Source of the DNA: QHVT01 sp035999335
Lineage (GTDB): Bacteria > Acidobacteriota > Thermoanaerobaculia > Gp7-AA8
NCBI GenBank assembly: GCA_035999335.1
Contig: DASYGV010000082.1
Coordinates: forward strand, 8,485 to 72,484
DNA length: 64,000 nucleotides
Direction of reading: 5' to 3'
The notes beneath the pieces are model-generated. The model worked only from the letters and a program-made list of their open reading frames with translations. It was not told where the DNA came from and did no database searches. A program made the position numbers and the translations under genes. Shown piece after piece: positions 30,811 to 38,901 of this stretch; position 1 is the stretch's first letter, and each line of letters starts with the position of its first letter.

Positions 30811-33270
30811 ATGAAGGTCATCGTCGCTCACATGCAACTCCATTTGCCGGTCACCGTCGATCCCAGCGAACAGGCGCTCGAGGAGGTCTTCCGCCACACG
30901 CCCGTCGGCGTCGTCCTGACGGATCTCCACGGCACGATCCTCGACGCGAACGTCGCGTTCTGCTCGATGCTCGGCCGCGACCGCGGTAACGTCGTCGGGC
31001 AGGGCTTCTTCGAGTTCGTGCATCCGGATGATGTCGAGCACGCGACCGGTTCGCTTGGCCAACTTCGCGAGGAAGAAGTGAGCAGCGTCGAGAACGTCCG
31101 GCGCTGGCTCGCGAGCGATGGGCGCACGGTCACGACCAGAGTCACGGCGTCGATCGTCCGCTCGCGCGACGGCGAACCGATCTGCGGGATCGCCTTCATC
31201 GAGGACATCGGCGCGCGGCTGGACATGGAGAAAGCCCTGCGCGAAAGCGAGGGCCGCTATCGGCGTGTGGTCGAGGATCAGACGGAGCTCATCGTGCGCT
31301 GCATGCCCGACGGCGTGCGCACGTTCGTCAACGATGCCTACTGCCGTTACGCGGGCGTTCCCGCCGAGGAACTGCTCGGGAAGTCGTTCTTTCCACACAT
31401 CCCCGAAGACGAGAGGGACGCCATCTATCAGAAGTACGCGTCGCTCACGCCGGAGAGCCCGGTGGCCACCGAGGAGCATCGCGCGTACGCAAGCGACGGC
31501 TCGCTGCGCTGGCATCGCTGGACCGATCGCGGAATCTTCGACGCCGCCGGAAAGCTCATCGAGATCCAGGCCGTGGGCCGCGACATCACCGACGAGCGCG
31601 AGGCGCAGGACCAGCTCCGCCGCAGCGAGGAAAACTACCGGCGGCTCTACGGCGCGCTCCCCATCGCGGTGTGGGAGACCGACTTCAGCGAGGTGATCCC
31701 CGAACTGCGGCGCCGCGGGCTCGACGCGCCCGAGAAAATCATTGCGGCGGTCGAGCACGATCCGGGAGTGTTCTTCGAGTGCGCGAGCATGGCTCGCGTT
31801 CTCACCGCCAACGACACCGCCATGGCCATGAGCGGAGCTTCGACTCCGGACGACCTGTTCACCTGGCTCCGCGAGCGCTACACGAACGAAGCCGCGGTCG
31901 CGTACATCCGCGCCGCCGCGCCGCTGCTCATGGGCGACGTCCGAGTCGTCGACATCGAGCTCCCGCTCCTCACGCCGGACGGGAAACGCATCGATCTGTT
32001 GCAGCGGCTGGCGCGCCAGCCCAACTGGAACACCCAGCCGAGGCTCATCGCCATCGTGCTCGACGTCACGGAGCGCAATCGCACCCAGCGCGATCTCGAG
32101 CACCGCAAGCAGATCCTCGAGGAAGCGGAGGTGCTGGCGCGCATCGGGAGCTGGGAGTCGGACCCGTCCGGCCGGCTCTACGGATCGGCCGGCTTCTGGA
32201 GGATCTTCGAAGGCCGCGCGAAGGCGCGCTACGCATCGAGGGAAGAGGTCTACCGCTGTTTCCGCGAAGACTACCGGCCGATCGCGGCCGAGATCATCGA
32301 GAGTGTGCGCCGGATCGGACGGAAGCCCGAAGGCGAAAACCGCGAAATGGTGATCGTGCACCCGGACGGCACCACCGTCATCCAGCGAGGCGCATCGTTC
32401 GCGGAGCGCAACGAGGCCGGGGAGCTCGTTCGACTGTTCGGCGTGGTCCAGGATGTGACCGAGCAGCGGCGGATGGAGGAGGCCGCGCAGCGCGAGCGCG
32501 AAGCGCTGACCCGCGCCGACAAGATGATCTCCCTCGGCGTGCTCGTCTCCGGCGTTGCCCACGAGGTGAACAATCCCAATCACGCGATCATGCTCAACAT
32601 GTCGCTGCTGCGCGACGCGTGGCGAGGCATCGTACCGATCGTGGACGAGCATGCCGCGCGCGAGGGGAACGTACGCATCGCGAATCTGGCGTGGGACGAG
32701 CTGCGCGGCGAGGTGGCGTCGCTGATCGACGACGTCGAGCACGCGGCCGAGCGCATCCGCGGCATCGTCACCGAGCTCCGGAGCTTCGCTCTCGATCCCG
32801 ATCCCGGCGAGCGCCGCGCCGTGTCGATGAACGACGTCGTGACGTCGTCGCTCCGACTTCTCGGCAATCACGTCCGCAAGGCGACGACTCGTTTCTCCGT
32901 CACTCTCGCGCCCGACTTGCCGTCCGTGGAGGGCAACCCGCGGCGCCTCGAGCAGGTGCTAGTGAACCTCGTCATCAACGCGTGTCAGGCGCTGGAGAAC
33001 ACGGAGTGCGCGATCTCGATCGAGACCGGGAAGACCGCCACGCACGTGTTCGCGCGCGTCACCGACGAGGGCCGCGGCATCTCCCGCGACGACCTCCGCA
33101 AGATCACTGAGCCGTTCTTCACCACAAAACGCGCCTCGGGCGGCTCCGGCCTCGGCCTCGCCGTCTCGGAACGGATCGCGCAGGAGCACGGCGGCACGCT
33201 GACGTTCGAGTCCGAGCCGGGACGCGGCACCACGGCCACGCTGTCGATTCCGCGCATTCTGTCGATCTAG
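30811..33270 (+). CDS. Soluble PAS-domain sensor histidine kinase
   Basis: 819 residues with no membrane helix. At least three to four PAS domains occupy residues 1-560; clear boundaries are PDGVRTFVNDAYCRYAGV, AVGRDITDERE, IVLDVTERN and VVQDVTEQRR. The HisKA-type H box is VLVSGVAHEVNNPNHAI. The ATPase has LVINACQALEN, DEGRGIS, FFTTKRASGGSGLGLAVSER and PGRGTTATL. It phosphorylates itself and probably the response regulator upstream. The start could be the ATG at 30811 or a later one at 30832 (MQLHLPVTVD), since a cataat lies only two bases before the first. The stop codon lies inside the family B repeat at 33265. Confidence 0.9.
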   Translation: MKVIVAHMQLHLPVTVDPSEQALEEVFRHTPVGVVLTDLHGTILDANVAFCSMLGRDRGNVVGQGFFEFVHPDDVEHATGSLGQLREEEVSSVENVRRWLASDGRTVTTRVTASIVRSRDGEPICGIAFIEDIGARLDMEKALRESEGRYRRVVEDQTELIVRCMPDGVRTFVNDAYCRYAGVPAEELLGKSFFPHIPEDERDAIYQKYASLTPESPVATEEHRAYASDGSLRWHRWTDRGIFDAAGKLIEIQAVGRDITDEREAQDQLRRSEENYRRLYGALPIAVWETDFSEVIPELRRRGLDAPEKIIAAVEHDPGVFFECASMARVLTANDTAMAMSGASTPDDLFTWLRERYTNEAAVAYIRAAAPLLMGDVRVVDIELPLLTPDGKRIDLLQRLARQPNWNTQPRLIAIVLDVTERNRTQRDLEHRKQILEEAEVLARIGSWESDPSGRLYGSAGFWRIFEGRAKARYASREEVYRCFREDYRPIAAEIIESVRRIGRKPEGENREMVIVHPDGTTVIQRGASFAERNEAGELVRLFGVVQDVTEQRRMEEAAQREREALTRADKMISLGVLVSGVAHEVNNPNHAIMLNMSLLRDAWRGIVPIVDEHAAREGNVRIANLAWDELRGEVASLIDDVEHAAERIRGIVTELRSFALDPDPGERRAVSMNDVVTSSLRLLGNHVRKATTRFSVTLAPDLPSVEGNPRRLEQVLVNLVINACQALENTECAISIETGKTATHVFARVTDEGRGISRDDLRKITEPFFTTKRASGGSGLGLAVSERIAQEHGGTLTFESEPGRGTTATLSIPRILSI

Positions 33271-33319
33271 GAGTGCGGTGGCGAGGCGCGGTCGGGCGGT
33301 GGCAGCCACCGCTCTGGTA
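33265..33319. repeat. Family B repeat, single arm
   Basis: atctaggagtgcggtggcga through agccaccgctctggta matches the left arm of the 30651-30780 element. The TAG in its first bases is the stop codon of the histidine kinase gene, so the element now supplies the gene's end. Confidence 0.75.
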
Positions 33320-33340
33320 GGCCGTCGGCGTTCCGCGTGC

Positions 33341-35371
33341 TCACCACCGGAGCTCTTCGACTTGCGAGTCGCGATTGCCGCGGAGCGTCGACTCTTCGAG
33401 CGACGCGCTGCCCACGATCGCGACTCGGTTCAACAGGAACAGCGATCGGCGCACCCGCGAGCCGGCCGAGGCGACGACGAGTCCCTGTCCCGAGTCGCTG
33501 ATCTCGAGGTCCTCCGCATCGATTTTGGCGCCGTCCTTCACCACGATGCCGTTGCGGGTCATGCCGGTGATGAACGTGCGACGTACGACCGCGTCGCCGG
33601 CGACCTCGACGCCGGTCGCGTCGCGCGGAGCCAGCAACGTGCCGATGACGACGTTCTCCATCGTCAGGCGCGATCCCGCGCGGACGTGCGTCGTCGCGCC
33701 GATCAAAGTGACGTCGCGCAGCGTGAGATTCGCCAGGGCGTCGATTCCGATGTCCGCGCCTTTGAAGTCGATCGTCAGATCGCCGCGCGACGGATTGCGG
33801 AGCGTTACCTCGTTCAGACCGACCCGCGCGACCGATCCGATCTCGTCGACCGACGCCCGTCCCGCGATCGTGACTGGCTCCGTGATGCGCGGAAGGGGCG
33901 AGGCGAGGACGATCGTCGCGCGCGTACCGAGGTAACGCATTGTGTTTTCGCCCGGAACGAGGTTCGCGTTTTCGATGAACTGCCGCAGCGAGCCCTGTCC
34001 TGTGTCACCCGCATGCGTGACGGCACCGAACGAGAAGCCGAAGTCGATGCCGTCGAGGGGCGACTCCCCGATCGTGACGGCGCGCACATGTTCTGCCGAC
34101 GCGAAAGAGCTCGCGTCATCGGGCACACCGGCCCGTCGGCCGCCGGGATTCGGCGTCACTTCCTCCGCCCACGCGCCCGCGTGGATCGTGCGCGAATCGA
34201 CGACCACCGCGTATTCCGCCGGCTCGAGATCAGCGAAGACGAACGTGCCCCGCGCGTCCGTGCGCGTCGATGCGATGCGCTGCTCGCCGCGATGGAGATG
34301 CACGGCAACGTTCGCGCTCGGGTGTTCGTCGGTCGTCACAACACCCGATACGCCGCTGTGCACGACGAGCGGCGCAGCCGCGGGATATCCATCGAGTCCA
34401 TTTCCGCCGCGACCGGTCACCCGGTAGAACAGAGACCCCGCGGGGAGCGCGTCACTCGGACGCCATTCCGTTGCGGAGACTTCGGTCGCGCGCGCGATGA
34501 CTTCCGCGCAACCGCGGTCGCGGCAGACTTCGACGGTGTAGCTCGACGCACCGTTGAGCGCCGCCCAATGCAGCGACGGCCGCGGCACTGACACATCGCG
34601 CGCTTCGACGGTCGGCGCGCCGAGGAGCTTCTCCGGCGCCGGAGGTTTCGCACCCTCCGGTACGGACACGCCCATTCCGCCCGGCACCTTGACCTCCGCG
34701 CCCGCGCTCGCGACCGCGGTCGTGCCTTTGAAAGACATCACCTGCGCGGCGGTTCCCAAAGCGCGGAAACGTGCCTTCGCCGCGGGATCGTTCGGCTTCG
34801 CGACCGTGCTCCCGACGACGACCTCGATGTCGTGCGCGCGTTTCGGCTTCGCCGGTTTCTCCAGATCCGCATGACCCTCGACGATCTCGATCGCGCTGCG
34901 GTCTCGTTCAGGCGACGGGGATGCCGGGGGCTTCGCCGTGCGGAGGAACACGAGCGAATTCTCCGTGAGAGTGAGCAGTGTGTCGTCGTCGAACTTCAGC
35001 TCCGCCGACGACGCTTCGAACGTGTGCACGCCGTCGCGCTCGACGAGTCGGTCGCCCGGATTCGCGCGAGTCCACGGCTCCGGCTCCGGCTTTTTCTCCA
35101 CGCGTCGCGCCACGCGCTGCACGAGCGCCGACTGCGCCGGCAGCGTGCGCGCGATGATCACGAGAATGCGCTGCCCCGGCGTGAGCCTGTGCGGGTTCTC
35201 GACGTCGGGATTCAGCTTCCAGTTCTCGCGCCACGCGCGCGGCGTGCCGAGGTAGCGGGTGGTGATGCCTTCGAGCGTCTCGCCTTCCTTCACCACGTGC
35301 CAGCCGATCGAATCCTGCGCACTCGCGGAGAGCGTGCAGCAGAACAGAAATGCGAAGAGTGTGTTTTTCAT
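33341..35371 (-). CDS. Secreted LysM-FecR-beta-helix repeat protein
   Basis: 676 residues. A signal peptide (MKNTLFAFLFCCTLSASA) is followed by a LysM peptidoglycan-binding module (WHVVKEGETLEGITTRYLG to TPGQRILVII). A FecR-like segment (GDRLVERDGVHTFEASSAEL, DDTLLTLTENSLVFL) follows, then a fibronectin-like stretch, a carboxypeptidase-regulatory-like domain (SGVVTTDEHPSANVAVHL) and a right-handed beta-helix at the end (TRNGIVVKDGAKI, GQGLVVASAGSRV). It probably sits in the envelope, anchored to the wall. Its ATG overlaps the stop of the sensor kinase gene (ATGA), so they are coupled. No enzyme signature is visible. Confidence 0.8.
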   Translation of the reverse strand: MKNTLFAFLFCCTLSASAQDSIGWHVVKEGETLEGITTRYLGTPRAWRENWKLNPDVENPHRLTPGQRILVIIARTLPAQSALVQRVARRVEKKPEPEPWTRANPGDRLVERDGVHTFEASSAELKFDDDTLLTLTENSLVFLRTAKPPASPSPERDRSAIEIVEGHADLEKPAKPKRAHDIEVVVGSTVAKPNDPAAKARFRALGTAAQVMSFKGTTAVASAGAEVKVPGGMGVSVPEGAKPPAPEKLLGAPTVEARDVSVPRPSLHWAALNGASSYTVEVCRDRGCAEVIARATEVSATEWRPSDALPAGSLFYRVTGRGGNGLDGYPAAAPLVVHSGVSGVVTTDEHPSANVAVHLHRGEQRIASTRTDARGTFVFADLEPAEYAVVVDSRTIHAGAWAEEVTPNPGGRRAGVPDDASSFASAEHVRAVTIGESPLDGIDFGFSFGAVTHAGDTGQGSLRQFIENANLVPGENTMRYLGTRATIVLASPLPRITEPVTIAGRASVDEIGSVARVGLNEVTLRNPSRGDLTIDFKGADIGIDALANLTLRDVTLIGATTHVRAGSRLTMENVVIGTLLAPRDATGVEVAGDAVVRRTFITGMTRNGIVVKDGAKIDAEDLEISDSGQGLVVASAGSRVRRSLFLLNRVAIVGSASLEESTLRGNRDSQVEELRW

Positions 35372-37278
35372 CGAGGGTGTGTCTCCAGTGTCGTGCGGAC
35401 GGCGATGGTCGGGATGAGCGTGGCCGATCCGTGGCCGGAGTGCAACGGCGTGCCTTCATTCGCGTCGAGGTTCCATCGAAGATGATGGCGTTGCGCCACG
35501 CGCTCGAGCCGCAGCGCGACCTCCCCTGCTGTCTGCGGGCGATGGTCCACGACCTTCGCCATGAGCGACTCGACGATGCTCGAAAGCGCGGCCAGCAGTT
35601 CGTCGCCGACGATGCGCTCGGTGAGCGGCGGCGGCGTGAACGTGACGCTTGCGACCATGGTCTCGCGCGACGTGTCGCGCTCGAACGGATTCGATCCGGT
35701 CGCGGCCTGATACAGCACGACTCCGAGGGCGAAGAGGTCCGTGCGCACGTCGTGTCCTCTTCCCGTCGCCGCCTCGGGCGCGATGTAGCCGGGCGTGCCG
35801 AAGACGGCATCGTGAGTTGTGGCGCTGTTGATCAACGCGGCCAGGCCGAAGTCCGCGACCTTGATCGCGCCGTCGAATCCCAGGAGCACGTTCGCCGGCT
35901 TGATGTCGTGATGCAGCACGCCGTGCGCGTGCGCCGATTCGAGTGCCCGCGCCACCGCAAGTCCGAGAAGGACCGTCTGTTCGACCGGCAGCCTCTCGCG
36001 CTGATCGAGATACGACTGCAGGCTCACGCCCTCGATCAGCTCCATGGCGATGAACGCGACGCTGGTGGAATCCTCGACGTCGTACACGGACACGATGTTC
36101 GGATGACTCACGCTCGCCGCGGTGATCGCCTCGGAGATCAGCGACTCGACGAGGTTGGCCACGTTTTCGCCGGCCATCGCCGCGATGTGCACGGTCTTGA
36201 GCGCGATGTGGCGGCGCAGCTTCGGGTCCCAGCCGCGGAAGACCGTGCCCATGCCGCCCTGACCGATGACGCCGAGGACCTGATAGCGGCCGAGGAAGAT
36301 GCGGCCGAGCTCTTCCTGATCGGCGATGCGGCGCTGGATCGACGCAGCGGTTGCTCGCAGCTGCTCGATCTCGTTGCCTTGCGGGAGCGAGGTGTGTCCG
36401 CCGAGCTCGTGCTGCGCGCGGATCACTTCGCGGATCGGACGGATGACAGTGCGTTGCGCGGCGAGGATGAGTGCAAGCGCGAGGACGATCGCGACGATGG
36501 CGGCGATGATCGCGCGGCGGCGCATGGTCCGCGCGATCTCCTCCGCCAGCGCGGACGGTTGCCGCGAGAGGACGAACCATGGTGTGCCGGTGACAGGCGC
36601 GAATGCGCCGAGGATCTCGTCGCCGGCCGTGTCGCGATAGACGCCCGTGCCGTTCACGCGCGCCGTGCGCGCGGCCGCGATCATCGACACGGGGAACGAC
36701 GCGAGCGCGGCGGTGCCGGCGACGACGCGGTCGTCGCGCGAGGCCAGGACCATCTGTGCCTGATCGCCGATCTCGGCGGGATCGAGCGCGTCGGCGATTC
36801 CGTTCGCGGCGGCGATGAGACGCACTTCGCCTCGTCCGTCCGCGAGAGGCTCGGCAACGAGGATGAGGTTGTTCCACAGCGCCGGCGCGTGACGGGGAAG
36901 CGTGCCTGCGCGCTCGCTAGCGCCGCGACGCTGCACGCGGAGCACGATCTCGCCTTGAGGCGTGACGATGTCGAGGATCGCGATGGACGCGTCGGCAGCG
37001 AGGATTTCCTGCAGGAACGTGCGCGAGGCGATTGAATTCGGATCGCCGGCGACGGATTCATTCGCGGCGATGCTGCGCGCGAGCGCGCGGCGCAACTCGA
37101 CGACGCCGGCAATGCGCTCGGCGGCGGTCGATGCCGCGACCGCGTGCGTGCGCAGGACCTGCTCGTGCATTCCGCGCCGGTTGACGTCGAACAGCGACCA
37201 CACGGCGTACGCCAGCGGCAGGAGCGCGACGAGCGCCAGCGCGAGGGACATGCGTGTAAGCAGGGACAGGCGGACCAC
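35368..37278 (-). CDS. Membrane Ser/Thr protein kinase with extracytoplasmic sensor, HHD catalytic loop
   Basis: About 636 residues. A first membrane helix (SLALALVALLPLAYAVW) is followed by an extracytoplasmic Cache/CHASE-like region (to about 245), a second helix (IIAAIVAIVLALALILA), a HAMP-like stretch and a cytoplasmic kinase domain. The kinase has IGQGGMGTVFRGWD, IALKTVH, VLHHDIKPANVLL, ADFGLAAL and GTPGYIAPE. The catalytic-loop Arg of HRD is replaced by His (HHD), so activation-loop phosphorylation may not be required. The topology is reversed from most bacterial Ser/Thr kinases, whose kinase domain is N-terminal. The GTG at 37278 is 8 bases after the ankyrin stop. It forms an operon with the ankyrin and LysM genes. 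Confidence 0.87.
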   Translation of the reverse strand: MVRLSLLTRMSLALALVALLPLAYAVWSLFDVNRRGMHEQVLRTHAVAASTAAERIAGVVELRRALARSIAANESVAGDPNSIASRTFLQEILAADASIAILDIVTPQGEIVLRVQRRGASERAGTLPRHAPALWNNLILVAEPLADGRGEVRLIAAANGIADALDPAEIGDQAQMVLASRDDRVVAGTAALASFPVSMIAAARTARVNGTGVYRDTAGDEILGAFAPVTGTPWFVLSRQPSALAEEIARTMRRRAIIAAIVAIVLALALILAAQRTVIRPIREVIRAQHELGGHTSLPQGNEIEQLRATAASIQRRIADQEELGRIFLGRYQVLGVIGQGGMGTVFRGWDPKLRRHIALKTVHIAAMAGENVANLVESLISEAITAASVSHPNIVSVYDVEDSTSVAFIAMELIEGVSLQSYLDQRERLPVEQTVLLGLAVARALESAHAHGVLHHDIKPANVLLGFDGAIKVADFGLAALINSATTHDAVFGTPGYIAPEAATGRGHDVRTDLFALGVVLYQAATGSNPFERDTSRETMVASVTFTPPPLTERIVGDELLAALSSIVESLMAKVVDHRPQTAGEVALRLERVAQRHHLRWNLDANEGTPLHSGHGSATLIPTIAVRTTLETHPR

Positions 37279-37286
37279 GGTCGCGC

Positions 37287-38468
37287 CTATTGTCCCGCAA
37301 TCAGCCGCATCGCTGCGCAGCTCACGAACTTCTTGTTGTGAAAACGTTCGCCCCACGAGAGCGGCGTGACGTCGCGATACTCGTGCAGCGTGTCCTCGCC
37401 GTAGCCGGGATGCAGTTGCTTGCGCAGCGACGCGCGCGCGTTCGGATCGGCGCCATGCTCGAGCAAGAGACGCGTGAACGGCGCGTCGTCCGGTTTCTGC
37501 CAGTGATTGATCCAGAAGTTCGGCTGCGACACGACTGTCGCAAACAGCGCCGTGTGTCCGCCGAAGCCGTCCGCATCGACGTCCGCTTTCGCATCGACGC
37601 GCATGCCGCGATCGAGGAGCCAGCGCGCGATCTCGAGCTCGTCGTAGTCGGCGCACATGTGCAGCAGCGTCGCACCTGCGAGCGGCGTCCCATGCGTCGC
37701 GAGCACTTCGTCGTGACAGCCCAGTTCCGGCGGATAGATTTCTTCGTGCGTGAACGTCCGCTGCAGGAGTCCGGGATCGCGGCGAAGGTGTTCCTCGAGG
37801 AGATCGATGCGTCCGCGATGCAGCGCCATCGCCGGCGTGTCCGGCAGCTCGAGCCCGTGCTTCACGTAGAGCTCGAGGATCTGATGCTTCGCCGAGGGAT
37901 TCCGGCTGTCGGTTTCGAGGACGACGTGCACCGGCGCGTCGTGAGCGCCGGAGCCGAGCTCCAGCATCAGCGCGGTGCCGGAGACGCTGAGCGTGTACGC
38001 GGGTCCGTCGAGCGATCCCGCGGGCGGACGTGGAGTGCCCATCCATTCGTGCAGCATTCGCGCGGTGCCGATCTGGCTTTGGAGTGTCGCGCGGTCGAGC
38101 GCGGACTCGAGATCGGTCGCGCCGAGCTCGTAGAGCATGCGGATGATGCGGTCGCGTCCGAGGTTCGCTGCGTACGACATCGGCGGACCCCAGTTGCTCT
38201 TCCGGACCAACGCACTCTCGTGAATGAGTTTCGGATTGCGCAGGACGAGCTGCTTCACAGCATCGATGTCGTCCCGCCAGATCGCATCGGTCAGCTCGCA
38301 GGCCTGCACGAGACGCGGCCAGCTCGGCGCGTCGTAGCTGCGCGCGAGCGCGAGCTGTGCGTCGGCAAGCTTCGCGCTCGCGTCGCTCTTGCGCATGACG
38401 CGGAGCAGGTCTTTCGCTTGATGTTTGAGCTGTTGCAGGTTGGGACGAACGGGCAGGCGATTGGACAT
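37287..38468 (-). CDS. Ankyrin-repeat protein
   Basis: 393 residues, soluble, no signal peptide. Start at 38468 is backed by aaggagg six or seven bases upstream. Ankyrin repeats are visible at YAANLGRDRIIRMLYELGAT, TPAMALHRGRIDLLEEHL, ATLLHMCADYDELEIARWLL and APFTRLLLEHGADPNA, with a helical N-terminal part (LKHQAKDLLRVMRKSDA). It is a protein-binding scaffold. It is the first gene of the ankyrin/sensor kinase/LysM operon, so it may bind the kinase or its substrates (inference). Confidence 0.85.
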   Translation of the reverse strand: MSNRLPVRPNLQQLKHQAKDLLRVMRKSDASAKLADAQLALARSYDAPSWPRLVQACELTDAIWRDDIDAVKQLVLRNPKLIHESALVRKSNWGPPMSYAANLGRDRIIRMLYELGATDLESALDRATLQSQIGTARMLHEWMGTPRPPAGSLDGPAYTLSVSGTALMLELGSGAHDAPVHVVLETDSRNPSAKHQILELYVKHGLELPDTPAMALHRGRIDLLEEHLRRDPGLLQRTFTHEEIYPPELGCHDEVLATHGTPLAGATLLHMCADYDELEIARWLLDRGMRVDAKADVDADGFGGHTALFATVVSQPNFWINHWQKPDDAPFTRLLLEHGADPNARASLRKQLHPGYGEDTLHEYRDVTPLSWGERFHNKKFVSCAAMRLIAGQ

Positions 38469-38622
38469 GACGAGCCTCCTTCAAATGCCCGGAGTCCGCT
38501 TGCGTCGGGCGATCAGGAGGTTCGTTGCGAACCTTGCTTGTCGTGACTCAGTCAGGTGGACTCGGTCCTCTCCGCGGACGGGAGGCGTCCTGAACGCCCG
38601 CGGGAAGGATACCGAATCGGGG

Positions 38623-38641
38623 AGCGGGCTTCCAGCCCGCT
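38623..38641. repeat. Family D hairpin
   Basis: agcgggcttccagcccgct: two 8-base arms around three bases, with the same ttccag core as the 25441 cluster. Confidence 0.65.
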
Positions 38642-38837
38642 GGCTGCTACGCGGACCTGCGCGTCCTCACGAAATCATTTCTGCGTGAACGGCGACGGGC
38701 TACAGGCAGGTGAACTTTCTCGCGCCGAAAAAGCGCGCGCGCTTCCTCGAACCGATCGGCGATCGTGATACGCGGCTCGATGGACTTGTCTTGTTTCATT
38801 GGCGACGTGTCCAAATCTTACGCTTTCCGATCGCGCT

Positions 38838-38885
38838 GCCGCCTGGAAGGCGGCGTTCACCGGTTCCCCCGGCTGAAGCCGGGGG
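38838..38885. repeat. Two adjacent family D-like hairpins
   Basis: gccgcctggaaggcggc at 38838-38854 has the inverted core ctggaa. cccccggctgaagccggggg at 38866-38885 is a strong stem with a two-base loop. The second ends four bases before the -10-like element of the downstream kinase gene. Confidence 0.65.
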
Positions 38886-38901
38886 CTATACCATTTCTTT
38901 T

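Larger units (their letters stand above)
38469..38901. other. 433-base intergenic region with hairpins between two promoters
   Basis: No gene is supported here. It holds the ankyrin gene's ribosome binding site, three family D hairpins listed separately and the -10-like taccat of the kinase-TPR gene (38889-38894, seven bases before the ATG). The stretch 38469-38610 shows no recognisable motif. Confidence 0.6.

Noticed and set aside
35368..38484. A 1038-residue protein starting at 38484
   Set aside because: Its first 400 residues are the antisense-type out-of-frame reading of the ankyrin gene on the same strand; the real start is the GTG at 37278, just after the ankyrin stop.
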